Positions 9,101 through 18,690 are shown, counted from the stretch's first letter. The stretch: DNA of 64,000 nucleotides from Rhodoplanes serenus (GCA_009720755.1 WNKV01000003.1:310001-374000); one strand, 5' to 3'. Program-made: numbers and translations. The notes: generated from the letters alone by a model not told the origin.

Positions 9101-10153
9101 GAGGCGGGTCTGCGCCTTGCCGGCGAGCAGCAGGGCGATGGAGTAGGCTTCCTCGCCGGTGGCGCAGCCCGGCACCCAGATGCGCAGCGAATCCCCGGTC
9201 CGCTTCTCCTTGATGATCTTGTCGAGCGCCTTGTTGAGCGCCGCGAACGCCTCCTTGTCGCGGAAGAACGACGTCACCGAGATGAGGAAGTTCTTGGCGA
9301 GGACGCCGACCTCGTCGCGGTTGTGCTCGATGTAGCCGATGTAGTCCTTGAGGGTGCCGATCTGCAACGCCGACATTCGGCGGGCGATCTGGCGGCGCAG
9401 CGTCGCCTCCTTGTACTTGCTGAAGTCGATGCCGGTCTGGTTGCGGATCACCCGGATGATGGTCTGGTAGGTGCCACCGACATCGGACTTCTCGACGAGG
9501 CCGAGATGCAGGTCGTGTCCCTGCGCGATGGTGGCGAGCTTGCCGGCGATCTCCTTGGGCGGCAGCACGAGGTCGGCGCCTCCCACTGTGATGGCGGCGC
9601 GCGGCATGCTCTCGTACTTGGCGGAGTCGGGCTCCTGGGCGAAGGTGATGCCGCCATGCGCCTTCACGGCGCGCAGGCCGTTGGCGCCGTCCGAGCCGGT
9701 GCCGGACAGCACGATGGCGATCGCCCGGCTGCCGAGCCCGGCCGCCAGGCTGGTGAAGAAGTGGTCGATGGACGGCTTCGGCCCGATGGTCTCCATCGGG
9801 GTGCGCAGCACCAGCTTGCCGCCGCGATAGAACACGTCGCTGTTGGGCGGCGCGATATAGATGGTGTTGGGCTTGACGGTGACACCGTTGTTGATGGCGA
9901 CCACCGGGATGCGGGTCTCGCGCGCCAGCAGCTCCACCATCATGCTGCGATGCTGCGGCGAGAGGTGCTGCACCACCACGAAGCACAGGTTGGACGAGCT
10001 TTGCAGGGCGGCGACGAACGGCCGCAACGCCTCCAGGCCACCCGCCGAGGCGCCGATCCCGACCACATAGAGATCGCGGAGGCGGCTCGCCTCGCCGGAC
10101 TTGACGTCCCCCGGCCCGCGGGCGGCGCGAGGTGACGGTGCGCGTCGGCTCAT
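6173..10153 (-). CDS. CheB–CheR–PAS–histidine kinase hybrid
   Basis: A cytosolic signalling protein of 1326 residues with no membrane span. Positions here count from the chosen ATG. CheB methylesterase (about 27-210) has the triad Ser36 (GASAGG), His63 (QHLSP), Asp155 (GTGSDG). CheR methyltransferase (about 230-490) has GCATGEEAYSIA as SAM-binding loop and ISCRNLLIYF. A heptad coiled coil of (S/T/A)NEELQ repeats covers about 660-730, followed by two PAS domains (about 740-850, 860-980). HisKA has His1004 (MSHELRTPLNAIVGFSD); HATPase_c has NLLSNAVKFS, DHGIGIEP and GSGLGLPV. The last ~100 residues are Gly/Asn/Ala-rich and unstructured. There is no receiver domain, so the partner regulator is elsewhere. 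I start at 10153 because GGGAG lies 7 bases upstream; starts at 10159 and 10171 are in frame. Confidence 0.92.
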   Translation of the reverse strand: MSRRAPSPRAARGPGDVKSGEASRLRDLYVVGIGASAGGLEALRPFVAALQSSSNLCFVVVQHLSPQHRSMMVELLARETRIPVVAINNGVTVKPNTIYIAPPNSDVFYRGGKLVLRTPMETIGPKPSIDHFFTSLAAGLGSRAIAIVLSGTGSDGANGLRAVKAHGGITFAQEPDSAKYESMPRAAITVGGADLVLPPKEIAGKLATIAQGHDLHLGLVEKSDVGGTYQTIIRVIRNQTGIDFSKYKEATLRRQIARRMSALQIGTLKDYIGYIEHNRDEVGVLAKNFLISVTSFFRDKEAFAALNKALDKIIKEKRTGDSLRIWVPGCATGEEAYSIALLLAGKAQTRLGALRVQIFGTDIDAAATNHARRGEYAESSLVSLGSATLQNHFSSNGRLFRIDKTVRDMVVFSRHDVVQDPPFKNMDLISCRNLLIYFKPALQDHIFKLFHYALRPGGHLFLGKSESLGNCKALFTAVDARHKLFRRRNISIRPYYVPKAEGILPTTPDLGAPVRRPAEPPEEDLGRVGRDLLVERFGPPSILVSNDGEPLHFYGDVSRFVHLGRGSGKVDLNLANIVDPSLRSELRVLLHRCQRDQGSHRGQVHADPQGGRGVRVSVHAVDRARADERLFLVCFEECEPVTPLAATTASDADEASSQQIAALEQELKATKENLQTVVEELETSNEELQSTNEELQASNEELQASNEELETANEELQATNEELTTVNDELSVKTGDLAEANSELEGIMASSAEAIVLIDPTFHIIRANQKAARILRLGHDIGRPHLLDVTSQIGIAEVGPAIEAVLASGSTHAEELQIHDRLYLMQVSAHRIDRRIGGAILTLSDITDLRTAQRVADEQGRRARILIETSTDGIVIADREGLVHVCNSAACTLLGVPEGSVVGRPAAGLFLVDDANVGPLVDHLRGAPGDERPTRFEIALTRHGRTSHFDTVLSRFALGTDTYRAASLREVTELHEARESLAGAKKAAEQANRAKTDFLTRMSHELRTPLNAIVGFSDAILAEIHGRLPHERYLSYVQDIHSSGVHLLGLINDVFDIAKVEAGVLRLHEGPLDLVRLVSGAVSFVGPMAAKAGVVVVFEFEAGPVCLHADELRVRQVLLNLLSNAVKFSHPGGKVRVTVRTPASGGVVIEVADHGIGIEPKTIARIGGEPAVSGFVRHGEKEGSGLGLPVSMALMKALNGDLVIDSMPGKGTTVTMRFPPERVLPADRLPGPAAEGAGNGAPFGHGGANGSTNGTVVGSGTDGDGGIGGATRPAAEHQNGEPPRAEARSSGALAASDDAAPPTAPAAARSAPVRRGRGGRRSARAS

Positions 10154-10533
10154 GGTCATGCTCCCGATCATCGGGGTGCACGCAAATGACCTCGCCGCCG
10201 AAGCGACGCGGGTACGCCTACTAGAACAGTTTGTAATGGGCTAAAAGATACCGTTCGACGCACGCCTCGTCTTACGTACGTCTGCGTATCTTAGTAGCAC
10301 TGCGGAGAATACTCGCGCGTCACGGTCGATACCGCTGGTAAGTTGTCCACTCTTTCTCCGCAATCAGTGGCAGCGTCTCGGCACGATTAGCCGTAATCCT
10401 AGTCGAAGCTTATAGGAGAGGGGCGACGTCCCGGACATCTCCGCGGTAACGTCCCCGCGTCATGCTGGCGAATCTCCGAATCACGTCTCGGCGATGCGCG
10501 GCGATCGGCGAAGCAGGGTGGCCGAATTCTGGA
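10154..10533. other. AT-richer intergenic region, probable kinase promoter
   Basis: About 380 bp between the kinase and the end of the LOG gene, both on the minus strand. It is clearly less GC-rich than its surroundings (for example 10220-10330), as expected of a promoter and upstream region. No GGAAC-N16/17-CGTT stress promoter and no clear sigma-70 pair was found. No gene is seen. Confidence 0.5.
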
Positions 10534-10561
10534 AAAACGATGCGGGGCGCGCAGGCGCGCC
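10534..10561 (-). terminator. Probable Rho-independent terminator of the LOG gene
   Basis: On the minus strand, just after the stop codon, GGCGCGC-CT-GCGCGCC forms a GC-only stem, followed by CCGCATCG and a run of five T (10534-10538). In practice the stem would be 6 bp with a 4-base loop. The U-tract is offset from the stem, so efficiency is uncertain. Confidence 0.5.
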
Positions 10562-10563
10562 GC

Positions 10564-11178
10564 CTACATCCGCTCGACGGTGGCGGGATCGCCGGCTTTC
10601 TCGCGCTCGCTCACCTGGGCGGTGGCGGCCTGGAGGGTGGGCACCACGTTCTCGATGTCGCGGCAGACGTGGTAGTTCATCAGCGCGCCATTGTGGATGA
10701 AGCCCGCCTCGCGCATGCGGTCGAGCACCGCGAGGAGCGGTTGCCAGAAGCCCCCGAGGTCGGCGAGAAGAATCGGCTTCTTGTGGCGCCCGAGCTGCGC
10801 CCAGGTGAGCTGCTCGACCAGCTCCTCCAGGGTGCCGATGCCGCCCGGCAGGGCCACGAAGGCGTCGGCGCGCTCGAACATCAGTTGCTTGCGCTCGTGC
10901 ATGTCGCGGGTGACGATCAGCTCGGTGGCGCGCCGGAACATGTTCTCGCGGGTTCGCAGGAACTCGGGGATCACCCCGATGACCCGGCCGCCGTGGTCGA
11001 CGACCGCGTCGGCGACAGCCCCCATCAGGCCGTTGGAGCCGCCGCCATAGACGAGGCCGATGTGGTTCTCGGCAAACAGCCGGCCGAGCCGGCGGGCCGC
11101 GGCCACGAAGGCGGGGTCGGTCCCGTTCCGCGAGCCGCAGTAGACACAGACATTTTCGATCTTGCTCATCCCCGGCAT
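10564..11178 (-). CDS. LOG-family nucleotide phosphoribohydrolase
   Basis: Rossmann-fold hydrolase of the LOG/YvdD type (TIGR00730), which cleaves nucleoside 5'-monophosphates, classically cytokinin riboside monophosphates, to the free base and ribose 5-phosphate. Diagnostic blocks are VCVYCGSRNGTDPAF, VYGGGSNGLMG (44-53), MHERK (93-97) and the catalytic PGGIGTLEE (111-119). Length 204 is usual. The C-terminal ~20 residues are charged and variable. A start three codons in (MSKIENV) is equally possible. In bacteria the role is usually housekeeping nucleotide salvage rather than cytokinin signalling, so a plant link should not be assumed. Confidence 0.9.
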   Translation of the reverse strand: MPGMSKIENVCVYCGSRNGTDPAFVAAARRLGRLFAENHIGLVYGGGSNGLMGAVADAVVDHGGRVIGVIPEFLRTRENMFRRATELIVTRDMHERKQLMFERADAFVALPGGIGTLEELVEQLTWAQLGRHKKPILLADLGGFWQPLLAVLDRMREAGFIHNGALMNYHVCRDIENVVPTLQAATAQVSEREKAGDPATVERM

Positions 11179-11411
11179 CTGGCGTGCCGGCCCGGCGGCG
11201 TCAAGATCGTGGGCCGCGTCTCACGGCGCCTCACCGCGTCACCCCGCGCCGGGCGCCCGGCGAACAGTCGCCGGGCCGTCATTGTGCCGGAGCGGAGGTG
11301 CGACACCGTGCACGCCCGCCCGCGATCTCCTATATGGAGGAGGGTAGCCTCCGCCCCTCCCGCCGGCGCGGCGACGCCGCCGCGCACGAGAACTCCGCGA
11401 TAAGAGACCCG

Positions 11412-13412
11412 ATGAGACCCAACGCGCCCGAATCCCGCGATGTGTCCGCCGACGGCGGCCGCCTGTTCAAGACCCTTCTGGCGCTGTGGCCCTATATCTG
11501 GCCGGCGGAGCGCGCCGACCTCAAGGGGCGGGTGATGCTGGCGCTGGTGCTGCTCCTCGGCGCCAAGCTCGCCACCGTGTTGATGCCGTTCACCTTCAAG
11601 TGGGCGACCGACGCGCTGACCGCGGCCGGCACCACCGGGGTTGACGCGACGACGCTCGCCTGGATGGCCTCCGCGCCGATCGCGCTCACCATCGCGTATG
11701 GCGGCTCGCGCATCCTGATGGCGGTGCTGACCCAGCTTCGCGACGGCCTGTTCGCCAAGGTCGCCATGCACGCGGTGCGGCGCCTGGCCATCCTCACCTT
11801 CGAGCACATGCACCGGCTGTCGCTGCGCTTCCACCTGGAGCGCAAGACCGGCGGCCTGACCCGGGTGCTGGAGCGCGGCCGCAACGGCATCGAGATCATC
11901 GTCCGCATGGTGCTGTTGCAGCTCGTGCCGACCGTGGTCGAGTTCGCCCTGATCGTCGGCGTCCTCCTGTGGGTGTTCGACTGGCGCTACGTCGCCACCA
12001 TCGTGGCCACGGTGGCGCTGTACATGTGGTACACCTACGTCGCCACCGAGTGGCGGATCGGCATCCGCCGCAAGATGAACGACAGCGACAACGACGCCAA
12101 CACCAAGGCGATCGACTCGCTGCTCAACTACGAGACGGTCAAGTATTTCGACGCCGAGGCGCGCGAGGCGCGCCGCTACGACCGCTCGATGGCCCGCTAC
12201 GAGGAGGCGAGCGTCAAGGCGTACACGTCGCTCGCCGTGCTCAATGCCGGGCAGGCGATCATCTTCACCATCGGGCTCACCGTGGTGATGGCGATGTGCG
12301 CCATCGGGGTGCAGGGCGGCACCCACACGATCGGCGACTTCGTGATGATCAACGCGATGATGATCCAGCTCTACCAGCCGCTCAACTTCATGGGCATGGT
12401 GTATCGCGAGATCAAGCAGGCGGTGATCGACATCGAGCAGATGTTCCGCATCCTGAAGCGCGAGACCGAGGTGGCCGACGCGCCCGGCGCGCGTCCGCTC
12501 GCCGTCAAGGCCGGCGCCATCCGGTTCGAGGACGTGCGCTTCGCCTACGAGCCGTCGCGGCCGATCCTCGAAGGGCTCAGCTTCGAGGTACCGGCCGGCA
12601 AGACGGTCGCCATCGTGGGCCCGTCGGGGGCCGGCAAGTCGACCATCTCGCGGCTCCTGTACCGCTTCTACGACGTCACCGGCGGCCGCATCACCATCGA
12701 CGGCCAGGATGTCCGGGCGGTGACCCAGGGTTCGCTGCGCAGCGCCATCGGCATGGTCCCCCAGGACACCGTGCTGTTCAACGACACCATCCGCTACAAC
12801 ATCCGCTATGGCCGCTGGGAGGCGACCGACGCCGAGGTGGAGGAGGCAGCCAGGCTCGCCCAGATCGACGGCTTCATCCGCATGGCGCCCAAGGGCTACG
12901 AGACCGAGGTGGGCGAGCGCGGCCTCAAGCTGTCGGGTGGCGAGAAGCAGCGCGTCGCCATCGCCCGCACGATCCTGAAAGGGCCGCCGATCCTGCTGCT
13001 CGACGAGGCGACCTCGGCGCTCGACAGCCACACCGAGAAGGAGATCCAGGACGCCCTCCAGCAGGTGTCCCGGAACCGCACCACCCTGGTGATCGCCCAC
13101 CGGCTGTCCACCATCGTGGGGGCCGACGAGATCATCGTGCTGGACAAGGGGCGGATCGTCGAGCGTGGCACCCATGCGGCGCTGCTCGAAGCCGGCGGCC
13201 TCTACGCCTCCATGTGGAACCGCCAGCGCGAGGCCGACGAGGCGCGCGAGAAGCTCGCCCAGGTCGACGAGCCCGCCGTCGCCCCGAACCGCGATCCGCC
13301 CGGCACGGCGCCGCTCGCGGCCGGAGCAGTCGCCGCGGCGGGGACCGCGGTGGCCGAGGAGGCGGGCAGCACGGCGGGGCCGCCGGAGGACCGGGCCGAG
13401 CCGGTCGCCTGA
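11412..13412 (+). CDS. ATM1-type ABC exporter (fused permease–ATPase)
   Basis: Inner-membrane half-transporter that works as a homodimer. The 666-residue protein has six membrane spans in its first ~320 residues and a nucleotide-binding domain with Walker A GPSGAGKS (403-410), Q-loop [10 protein letters not shown], signature LSGGEKQR (507-514), Walker [13 protein letters not shown] (527-538) and H-loop VIAHRLST. The membrane part ([44 protein letters not shown]) is characteristic of the ABCB7/Atm1/HMT group, which exports glutathione-linked sulfur or metal species. The final ~55 residues are an Ala/Gly-rich low-complexity tail. I chose the start at 11412 to match family length; the frame opens further upstream. 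It is divergent from the LOG gene, with a shared promoter region. Confidence 0.93.
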   Translation: MRPNAPESRDVSADGGRLFKTLLALWPYIWPAERADLKGRVMLALVLLLGAKLATVLMPFTFKWATDALTAAGTTGVDATTLAWMASAPIALTIAYGGSRILMAVLTQLRDGLFAKVAMHAVRRLAILTFEHMHRLSLRFHLERKTGGLTRVLERGRNGIEIIVRMVLLQLVPTVVEFALIVGVLLWVFDWRYVATIVATVALYMWYTYVATEWRIGIRRKMNDSDNDANTKAIDSLLNYETVKYFDAEAREARRYDRSMARYEEASVKAYTSLAVLNAGQAIIFTIGLTVVMAMCAIGVQGGTHTIGDFVMINAMMIQLYQPLNFMGMVYREIKQAVIDIEQMFRILKRETEVADAPGARPLAVKAGAIRFEDVRFAYEPSRPILEGLSFEVPAGKTVAIVGPSGAGKSTISRLLYRFYDVTGGRITIDGQDVRAVTQGSLRSAIGMVPQDTVLFNDTIRYNIRYGRWEATDAEVEEAARLAQIDGFIRMAPKGYETEVGERGLKLSGGEKQRVAIARTILKGPPILLLDEATSALDSHTEKEIQDALQQVSRNRTTLVIAHRLSTIVGADEIIVLDKGRIVERGTHAALLEAGGLYASMWNRQREADEAREKLAQVDEPAVAPNRDPPGTAPLAAGAVAAAGTAVAEEAGSTAGPPEDRAEPVA

Positions 13413-13635
13413 TCGGCGGCGCCGTGGCCGCACGGCCCGACGGCGCCATTGCGCCGCGTCATCATGCGCCGCGACCGTCCGGCGCGGCCACGGGTCGCTG
13501 GGGGTGCCGGCCGGCGGCGGTGGACGAGGGGGCGCCGCCGCGCGCGAGCCGCGCGGCGATGTGCTACCAACGCGACCGACTCAAAGACGGACGCGCGCGC
13601 CTGCCCGGCGCGCCGAAGCCATTTCGAGAGCACCC

Positions 13636-14337
13636 ATGTCCATCGTCGATTCGATTCGCTCCCAGCTCGTGCCCATTCATTCCGAGGGCTATCCGTTCGT
13701 CGGCGCCTTTGCGCTGGTGAGTCTCGTCCTGTTCTGGCTGTGGTCGCCGCTCGGCTGGATCGGCGTCGTCCTCACCCTGTGGTGCGCCTATTTCTTCCGC
13801 GATCCGCCGCGGGTGACGCCGTTGCGCGACGGCATCCTGGTGTCGCCCGCCGACGGCCGCGTGTCCCGCATCGCGCCGGCCAAGCCGCCGGCCGAGCTGG
13901 GCCTCGGCGAGGCCCCGCTGCTGCGCGTCTCGATCTTCATGAACGTGTTCAACGTGCATGTGAACCGCAGCCCGACGGCCGGCCGCATCGAGCGCATCGC
14001 CTACACGCCCGGCCTGTTCCTCAACGCCGAGCTGGACAAGGCGAGCGAGAACAACGAGCGCAACGGCTTCGTCATCGCCACCCCGTCGGGCGTGCGGATC
14101 GGCATGGTGCAGATCGCCGGGCTGATCGCGCGGCGCATCGTCACCTTCACCCGCGAGGGGGCGACGGTCGGGGCGGGCGAGCGCGTCGGCATGATCCGCT
14201 TCGGCTCGCGGGTCGACGTCTATCTGCCGGAGGGCACCCGGCCGCTGGTCGCCGAGGGGCAGACCATGCTGGCCGGCGAGACCGTCATCGCCGACCTCAA
14301 GGCGAGCGATCCGGGCCGCACCTATCGGGTCGGGTAG
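13636..14337 (+). CDS. psd: Phosphatidylserine decarboxylase proenzyme
   Basis: Makes phosphatidylethanolamine from phosphatidylserine at the inner membrane. The 233-residue protein is the short PSD form usual in alphaproteobacteria. It has two N-terminal hydrophobic segments (about 20-52), FFRDPPR, SPADGRV (conserved Asp), [17 protein letters not shown] and the self-cleavage site Gly190-Ser191 in [11 protein letters not shown], where Ser becomes the pyruvoyl group of the alpha chain. GAGAG precedes the ATG. In related genomes psd and pssA are adjacent; here they are 928 bp apart. Confidence 0.96.
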   Translation: MSIVDSIRSQLVPIHSEGYPFVGAFALVSLVLFWLWSPLGWIGVVLTLWCAYFFRDPPRVTPLRDGILVSPADGRVSRIAPAKPPAELGLGEAPLLRVSIFMNVFNVHVNRSPTAGRIERIAYTPGLFLNAELDKASENNERNGFVIATPSGVRIGMVQIAGLIARRIVTFTREGATVGAGERVGMIRFGSRVDVYLPEGTRPLVAEGQTMLAGETVIADLKASDPGRTYRVG

Positions 14338-14859
14338 TCGTCGGGCCGAGTAGGGCCGGACGCGGCGCGCCGTCGGGGTGACGGCCGGTACGAGGCCGCC
14401 CGGCGCGGCGTGTACGGGCTGTGGGCCGCCGATCCGGGCGTGCATTCCAGGAACAGACGGAGTCCGTGTCGCCGCCGCTCCGCGGAGGCGGCGGGCGGCT
14501 AGTTTGGAACCTCTCTAATGTGGGGTCCGATTCGTGAGTCTGGCCCGATAACGGTATTTCAGTAAGGGTTGAAAACCCTGGCGGCGTGGCCGACAACATC
14601 GAGACAAGACATCGGGGCGTCTGCACAACGATAATAAACAAGAAGCCGACTGCGTGTCGTCCTCTCTCCCGGGACGGCCTGTGGCGGCTCATAATCCGGA
14701 ACAACACATGGAAGATCCAAGTCGGGCACATCGATAGCCTGACCGAGCAGATCTTTTTCTTGTTCCGATTGGAATGTGTTCGAGTTTCCACTTCACGCGG
14801 CCACGCTTCGACGGTCGCGCCGATTTCGGCGCGGCACACCATCCATGACGAGGCGAGCG
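14338..14859. other. AT-richer intergenic block between psd and pssA
   Basis: The base composition falls sharply between about 14510 and 14790 (AATGTGGGG, GATAACGGTATTTCAG, ACGATAATAAACAAG, CAGATCTTTTTCTTG). A small stem AGGGTT-GAA-AACCCT lies near 14566-14580. An open frame on the plus strand crosses this block but has no recognisable product. It may be a promoter region for the small gene at 14860 or a remnant of transferred DNA. Confidence 0.5.
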
Positions 14860-15126
14860 ATGAGTCGGATCAAGATCGACCACCAGATTCCCGCGGCCAC
14901 CCAGGCCCGTCTCCTGCTCGTGGTGTTCGGCGCCCGCGCCTACGGGGTGGCGCGTCGGATGCAGCGGCGAAACTTCCGCCGGCCGGAGCGCGCGCGCTAC
15001 TGGGCCGAGGTGGCCCGGGCGATCCGCAAGGCGCGAGCCGGCGATTCCGTGAGGAGCACCGCGATCACCGGCCATGTCTGGCGCGCTCCGGCGCCGGCAG
15101 GGGCGGGTGATCGGGCCGGACTGTAA
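14860..15126 (+). CDS. Small basic protein of unknown function
   Basis: An 88-residue frame starting MSRIKIDHQIPAATQARLLL at 14860, with GAGG six bases upstream (14850-14853). The product is strongly basic and mostly helical (GARAYGVARRMQRRNFRRPE, then ARYWAEVARAIRKARAG), ending in a Pro/Ala/Gly tail. No domain is recognised. The good ribosome-binding site and the well-formed amphipathic helices speak for it; the absence of a known family and the location in an odd insertion between psd and pssA speak against. An in-frame start at 14845 exists. Confidence 0.45.
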   Translation: MSRIKIDHQIPAATQARLLLVVFGARAYGVARRMQRRNFRRPERARYWAEVARAIRKARAGDSVRSTAITGHVWRAPAPAGAGDRAGL

Positions 15127-15265
15127 GCGACCGGCCGGCGGACGACGGCGGCGTCCCCGCGCGATGAGATCCGCCGCGCGATGAGATCGGCTCCGGTGCG
15201 TGACGGGCGGCTGCGCACCGGAATCCGTGGCGGAACCGCCGCCGGGGTTCTATAGTTCGCCCGCC

Positions 15266-16237
15266 ATGTCCCTGTTCCCGCCCTTCGATCCCGAACGTGA
15301 TCGACGCACCCCGCGCCTGCGCGGCTTCCGTCCGATCCCCATCCGCACCCTCATCCCCAACGTCATCACGCTGCTGTCGCTGTGTGCCGGGCTCACCGCC
15401 ATCCGGCTCGCCGCAGAGGGGCGTTTCGAGGTGGCGCTCGGCGCCATCGTGTTCGCGGCCGTGCTCGACGGGCTCGACGGGCGTCTCGCCCGCCTGCTGC
15501 GCGGCACCTCGCGGTTCGGCGCCGAGCTCGACAGCCTCGCCGACTTCGTCAACTTCGGCGTCGCCCCGGCCCTGATCCTGTATTTCTGGGGCCTGCACGT
15601 CTTCAACAATATCGGCTGGATCGTCGTCATCGTCTTCGCGATCTGCGGGGGCCTGCGCCTCGCCCGCTTCAACGTGATGATCGACGACCCCAACCGGCCC
15701 GCCTGGGCCGCCAACTTCTTCACCGGCATGCCGGCACCGGCCGGCGCCATCGTGGTGCTGTTCCCGATCTACCTCCAGTTCCTCGGCGTCGCGAAGTCGA
15801 TCATCCCGATGACGCTGGTGCTGATCTACACGCTCGCCATCGGGCTGTTGATGATCTCCAAGCTGCCGGTGTGGTCGGGCAAGCGGCTCGGCACCCGGGT
15901 GGCACCCGAGATGGTGCTGCCGGCCTTCGTGCTGGCGGTGCTGTTCTTCGCGCTGTTGATCAGCTTCCCGTGGGAGGTGCTGACGGTCGGCACCCTGGTC
16001 TATCTCGGCGTGCTGCCGCTCGGCTGGAAGTCGTACCGCCGCCAGGCCCAGGCCGATGCCGACCGCGCCGCCGCCGACCGCGCCGCCGCGACCCGGATGG
16101 CCGCACCCGCGGCGTCGCCCGGCCAGCCCGCTGCGGCGGGTACACCGGCGGCGGGTGCACCCGGGGCCGGGCCGACGGCAGCGCCGCCGGCCGGCGACGG
16201 CAGCGCCCAGGGCGACCGCCCGAATCGCCTCAACTGA
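15266..16237 (+). CDS. pssA: CDP-diacylglycerol–serine O-phosphatidyltransferase
   Basis: Makes phosphatidylserine from CDP-diacylglycerol and serine in the inner membrane, feeding psd. The 323-residue protein carries the CDP-alcohol phosphotransferase signature D71-G-x2-A-R-x8-G85-x3-D89-x3-D93 (within DGRLARLLRGTSRFGAELDS) and about eight membrane spans. After residue ~262 comes a soluble Ala/Pro/Gly-rich tail of about 60 residues. I start at the ATG at 15266, where the conserved N-terminus (MSLFPPFDPE…RTLIPNVITLLSLCAG) begins; the frame extends 22 codons upstream without similarity. Confidence 0.95.
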   Translation: MSLFPPFDPERDRRTPRLRGFRPIPIRTLIPNVITLLSLCAGLTAIRLAAEGRFEVALGAIVFAAVLDGLDGRLARLLRGTSRFGAELDSLADFVNFGVAPALILYFWGLHVFNNIGWIVVIVFAICGGLRLARFNVMIDDPNRPAWAANFFTGMPAPAGAIVVLFPIYLQFLGVAKSIIPMTLVLIYTLAIGLLMISKLPVWSGKRLGTRVAPEMVLPAFVLAVLFFALLISFPWEVLTVGTLVYLGVLPLGWKSYRRQAQADADRAAADRAAATRMAAPAASPGQPAAAGTPAAGAPGAGPTAAPPAGDGSAQGDRPNRLN

Positions 16238-16374
16238 CTGCGGCCGCGACACTCTCGCGGGTCGCCGCACAGCGCCCCACCGGAGGCGGTTGACGGCGGC
16301 GCCGTGGCGGGCGATGCCTTCGCCCGAAGCGCCGCCGCGCCCGCGTGCCGGCCGCAGCAACGAAGGCCACGCCG

Positions 16375-18588
16375 TTGAGTCACGAGCCCACCATCACGCC
16401 CGAGCTGATCGCCCAGCACGGGCTCAAGCCCGACGAATATGATCGCATCGTCGCCCTCATCGGGCGGACGCCGACCTTCACGGAGCTCGGCATCTTCTCG
16501 GCGATGTGGAACGAGCACTGCTCGTACAAGTCGTCCAAGATCCACTTGAAGACGCTGCCGACCAGCGCCCCCTGGGTGATCCAGGGGCCGGGCGAGAACG
16601 CCGGTGTCATCGACATCGGCGACGGGCTCGCGGCGGTGTTCAAGATGGAGAGCCACAATCACCCGAGCTACATCGAGCCCTACCAGGGTGCGACCACCGG
16701 GGTAGGGGGCATCCTGCGCGACGTCTTCACCATGGGGGCGCGGCCGATCGCCTGCCTGAACGCGCTGTCGTTCGGATCGCCAAGCCATCCGAAGACCCGG
16801 CGCCTCGTGGCCGGCTGCGTCGCCGGCATCGGCGGCTACGGCAACTCCTTCGGGGTGCCCACCGTCGGCGGCTCGGTGCGCTTCCACAAGAGCTACGACG
16901 GCAACTGCCTGGTCAACGCCTTCGCGCTCGGCCTCGCCGAGGCGGACAAGATCTTCTACGCGGCGGCCTCCGGCGTCGGCATGCCGATCGTCTATCTCGG
17001 CTCCAAGACGGGCCGCGACGGCATGGGCGGTGCCACCATGGCGTCGGCCGAGTTCGACGAGGACGCCGAGCAGAAGCGCCCGACCGTCCAGGTCGGCGAT
17101 CCGTTCTCCGAGAAGCTCTTGCTCGAAGCCTGCCTGGAGATCATGGCCAAGGGCTGCGTCATCGCCATCCAGGACATGGGCGCCGCGGGCCTCACCTGCT
17201 CGGCCGTCGAGATGGGCGCCAAGGGCGACCTCGGCGTCACCCTCGATCTCGACCAGGTGCCGTGCCGCGAGACCGGCATGACGGCCTACGAGATGATGCT
17301 GTCGGAGAGCCAGGAGCGCATGCTCATGGTGCTCAAGCCCGAGAAGGAGCAGGAGGCCGAGGCGATCTTCCGCAAATGGGGGCTCGACTTCGCCGTGGTG
17401 GGCGAGACCAACCCGTCGAAGCGCTTCGTGGTGAAGCGCGGCGGCGTGGTGATGGCCGACCTGCCGATCAAGGAGCTCGGCGACGAGGCGCCGGTCTACG
17501 ACCGCCCGCATGTTCCGACCGAGAAGCCCGCCGTGATCGATCCGGCCGCGGTGGAGCCGAAGACGACGCTGGCCGAGGCGCTGGAGATGCTGATCGGCAC
17601 CCCCGATCTGTGCAGCAAGCGCTGGGTGTGGGAGCAGTACGACCACGTCATCCTCGGCAACACGATGCAGCGTCCGGGCGGCGATGCCGCCGTGGTGCGG
17701 GTGCTCGACGGCCCCAGGGGCCTGGCGATGACCACCGACGTGACGCCGCGCTACTGCGAGGCCGACCCGGTCGAGGGCGGCAAGCAGGCGGTGGCGGAGG
17801 CATGGCGCAACCTGACCGCGGTCGGGGCGCGGCCGCTCGCCGTCACCGACAATCTCAACTTCGGCAATCCCGAGAAGCCGGAGATCATGGGCCAGCTGGT
17901 GGGCTGCATCGCCGGCATCGCCGAGGCGTGCCGGGCGCTCGACTTCCCGGTCGTGTCCGGCAACGTGTCGCTCTACAACGAGACCAACGGCAAGGCGATC
18001 CAGCCGACCCCGACGATCGGCGGCGTCGGCGTGCTCGACGACGTCACCCGCAGCGCCACGGTTGCCTTCAAGGCCGCCGACGAGACCATCCTGCTGGTCG
18101 GGGAGACCGCCGGCTGGCTCGGCCAGTCGGTCTACTTGCGCGATGTCTGCGGCCGCGAGGAGGGGGCGCCGCCCCCGGTCGACCTCGCCGCCGAGAAGCG
18201 CAACGGCGATCTGGTCCGTGGCCTGATCGGCGACGGCCTCGTCACCGCGGTGCACGACGTTTCCGACGGCGGCCTTCTGGTGGCGGTGGCCGAGATGGCG
18301 ATGGCGGGCGAGCTGGGCGCGCATCTGGATGCGCGGGCGGCCGGCGACGTGCCGCCGCACGCCTTCTGGTTCGGCGAGGACCAGGCCCGCTACGTGGTCA
18401 CCATGAAGGGCGAGGCGGTCGCCGCCGTCACGGCGCGGGCCGCGGCGGCCGGCGTTCCGGTGGTGCGGCTCGGTGTCACCGGCGGCCACGCGCTCGCGAT
18501 TTCCGGTGAGCGCCCGATTGGGCTACATGCCTTGACCGAGCGATTCGAGCAGTGGCTGCCCGCCTACATGGCGGCGGCCGCCGCGTAG
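16375..18588 (+). CDS. purL: Phosphoribosylformylglycinamidine synthase, large subunit
   Basis: ATP-dependent fourth step of purine synthesis (FGAR to FGAM) together with PurS and PurQ. The 737-residue small-type PurL has [11 protein letters not shown] (catalytic His), [24 protein letters not shown], the second-half NVSLYNET and VHDVSDGGL. The start is probably TTG at 16375 ([16 protein letters not shown] becomes MSHEP…): GAAGG sits at 16362-16366, eight bases away, and this matches the usual N-terminus. A GTG ten codons upstream lacks a binding site. The following repeat element begins inside its stop codon. purL–bolA–grxD is a familiar alphaproteobacterial order. Confidence 0.97.
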   Translation: MSHEPTITPELIAQHGLKPDEYDRIVALIGRTPTFTELGIFSAMWNEHCSYKSSKIHLKTLPTSAPWVIQGPGENAGVIDIGDGLAAVFKMESHNHPSYIEPYQGATTGVGGILRDVFTMGARPIACLNALSFGSPSHPKTRRLVAGCVAGIGGYGNSFGVPTVGGSVRFHKSYDGNCLVNAFALGLAEADKIFYAAASGVGMPIVYLGSKTGRDGMGGATMASAEFDEDAEQKRPTVQVGDPFSEKLLLEACLEIMAKGCVIAIQDMGAAGLTCSAVEMGAKGDLGVTLDLDQVPCRETGMTAYEMMLSESQERMLMVLKPEKEQEAEAIFRKWGLDFAVVGETNPSKRFVVKRGGVVMADLPIKELGDEAPVYDRPHVPTEKPAVIDPAAVEPKTTLAEALEMLIGTPDLCSKRWVWEQYDHVILGNTMQRPGGDAAVVRVLDGPRGLAMTTDVTPRYCEADPVEGGKQAVAEAWRNLTAVGARPLAVTDNLNFGNPEKPEIMGQLVGCIAGIAEACRALDFPVVSGNVSLYNETNGKAIQPTPTIGGVGVLDDVTRSATVAFKAADETILLVGETAGWLGQSVYLRDVCGREEGAPPPVDLAAEKRNGDLVRGLIGDGLVTAVHDVSDGGLLVAVAEMAMAGELGAHLDARAAGDVPPHAFWFGEDQARYVVTMKGEAVAAVTARAAAAGVPVVRLGVTGGHALAISGERPIGLHALTERFEQWLPAYMAAAAA

Positions 18589-18690
18589 AGCGGAATCCGA
18601 TCCAACGGGATCGGACTCCGCTCTAGAAGTTCTTATTCGATCGCATTTTCACGGCGAACCGGGTCCCACTTCGCCGGAAAATGCTCTAGG
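18587..18690. repeat. Double-hairpin intergenic repeat
   Basis: Two adjoining inverted repeats. First, AGAGCGGAATCCGATCC-AACG-GGATCGGACTCCGCTCT (18588-18625), 17-base arms with one mismatch. Second, GCATTTTCACGGCGAA…TTCGCCGGAAAATGC, arms of 15-16 bases around CCGGGTCCCAC. The element starts within the purL stop codon and probably serves as its terminator or mRNA stabiliser. A degenerate copy of the second half occurs in the opposite orientation at 23357. I recall this repeat type from Bradyrhizobium-like genomes. Confidence 0.75.

Noticed and set aside
14586-15110. 174-codon frame across the AT-richer block after psd
   Set aside because: Its second half is a shadow of the small ORF at 14860 in another frame, and the first half has no recognisable domain or ribosome-binding site.
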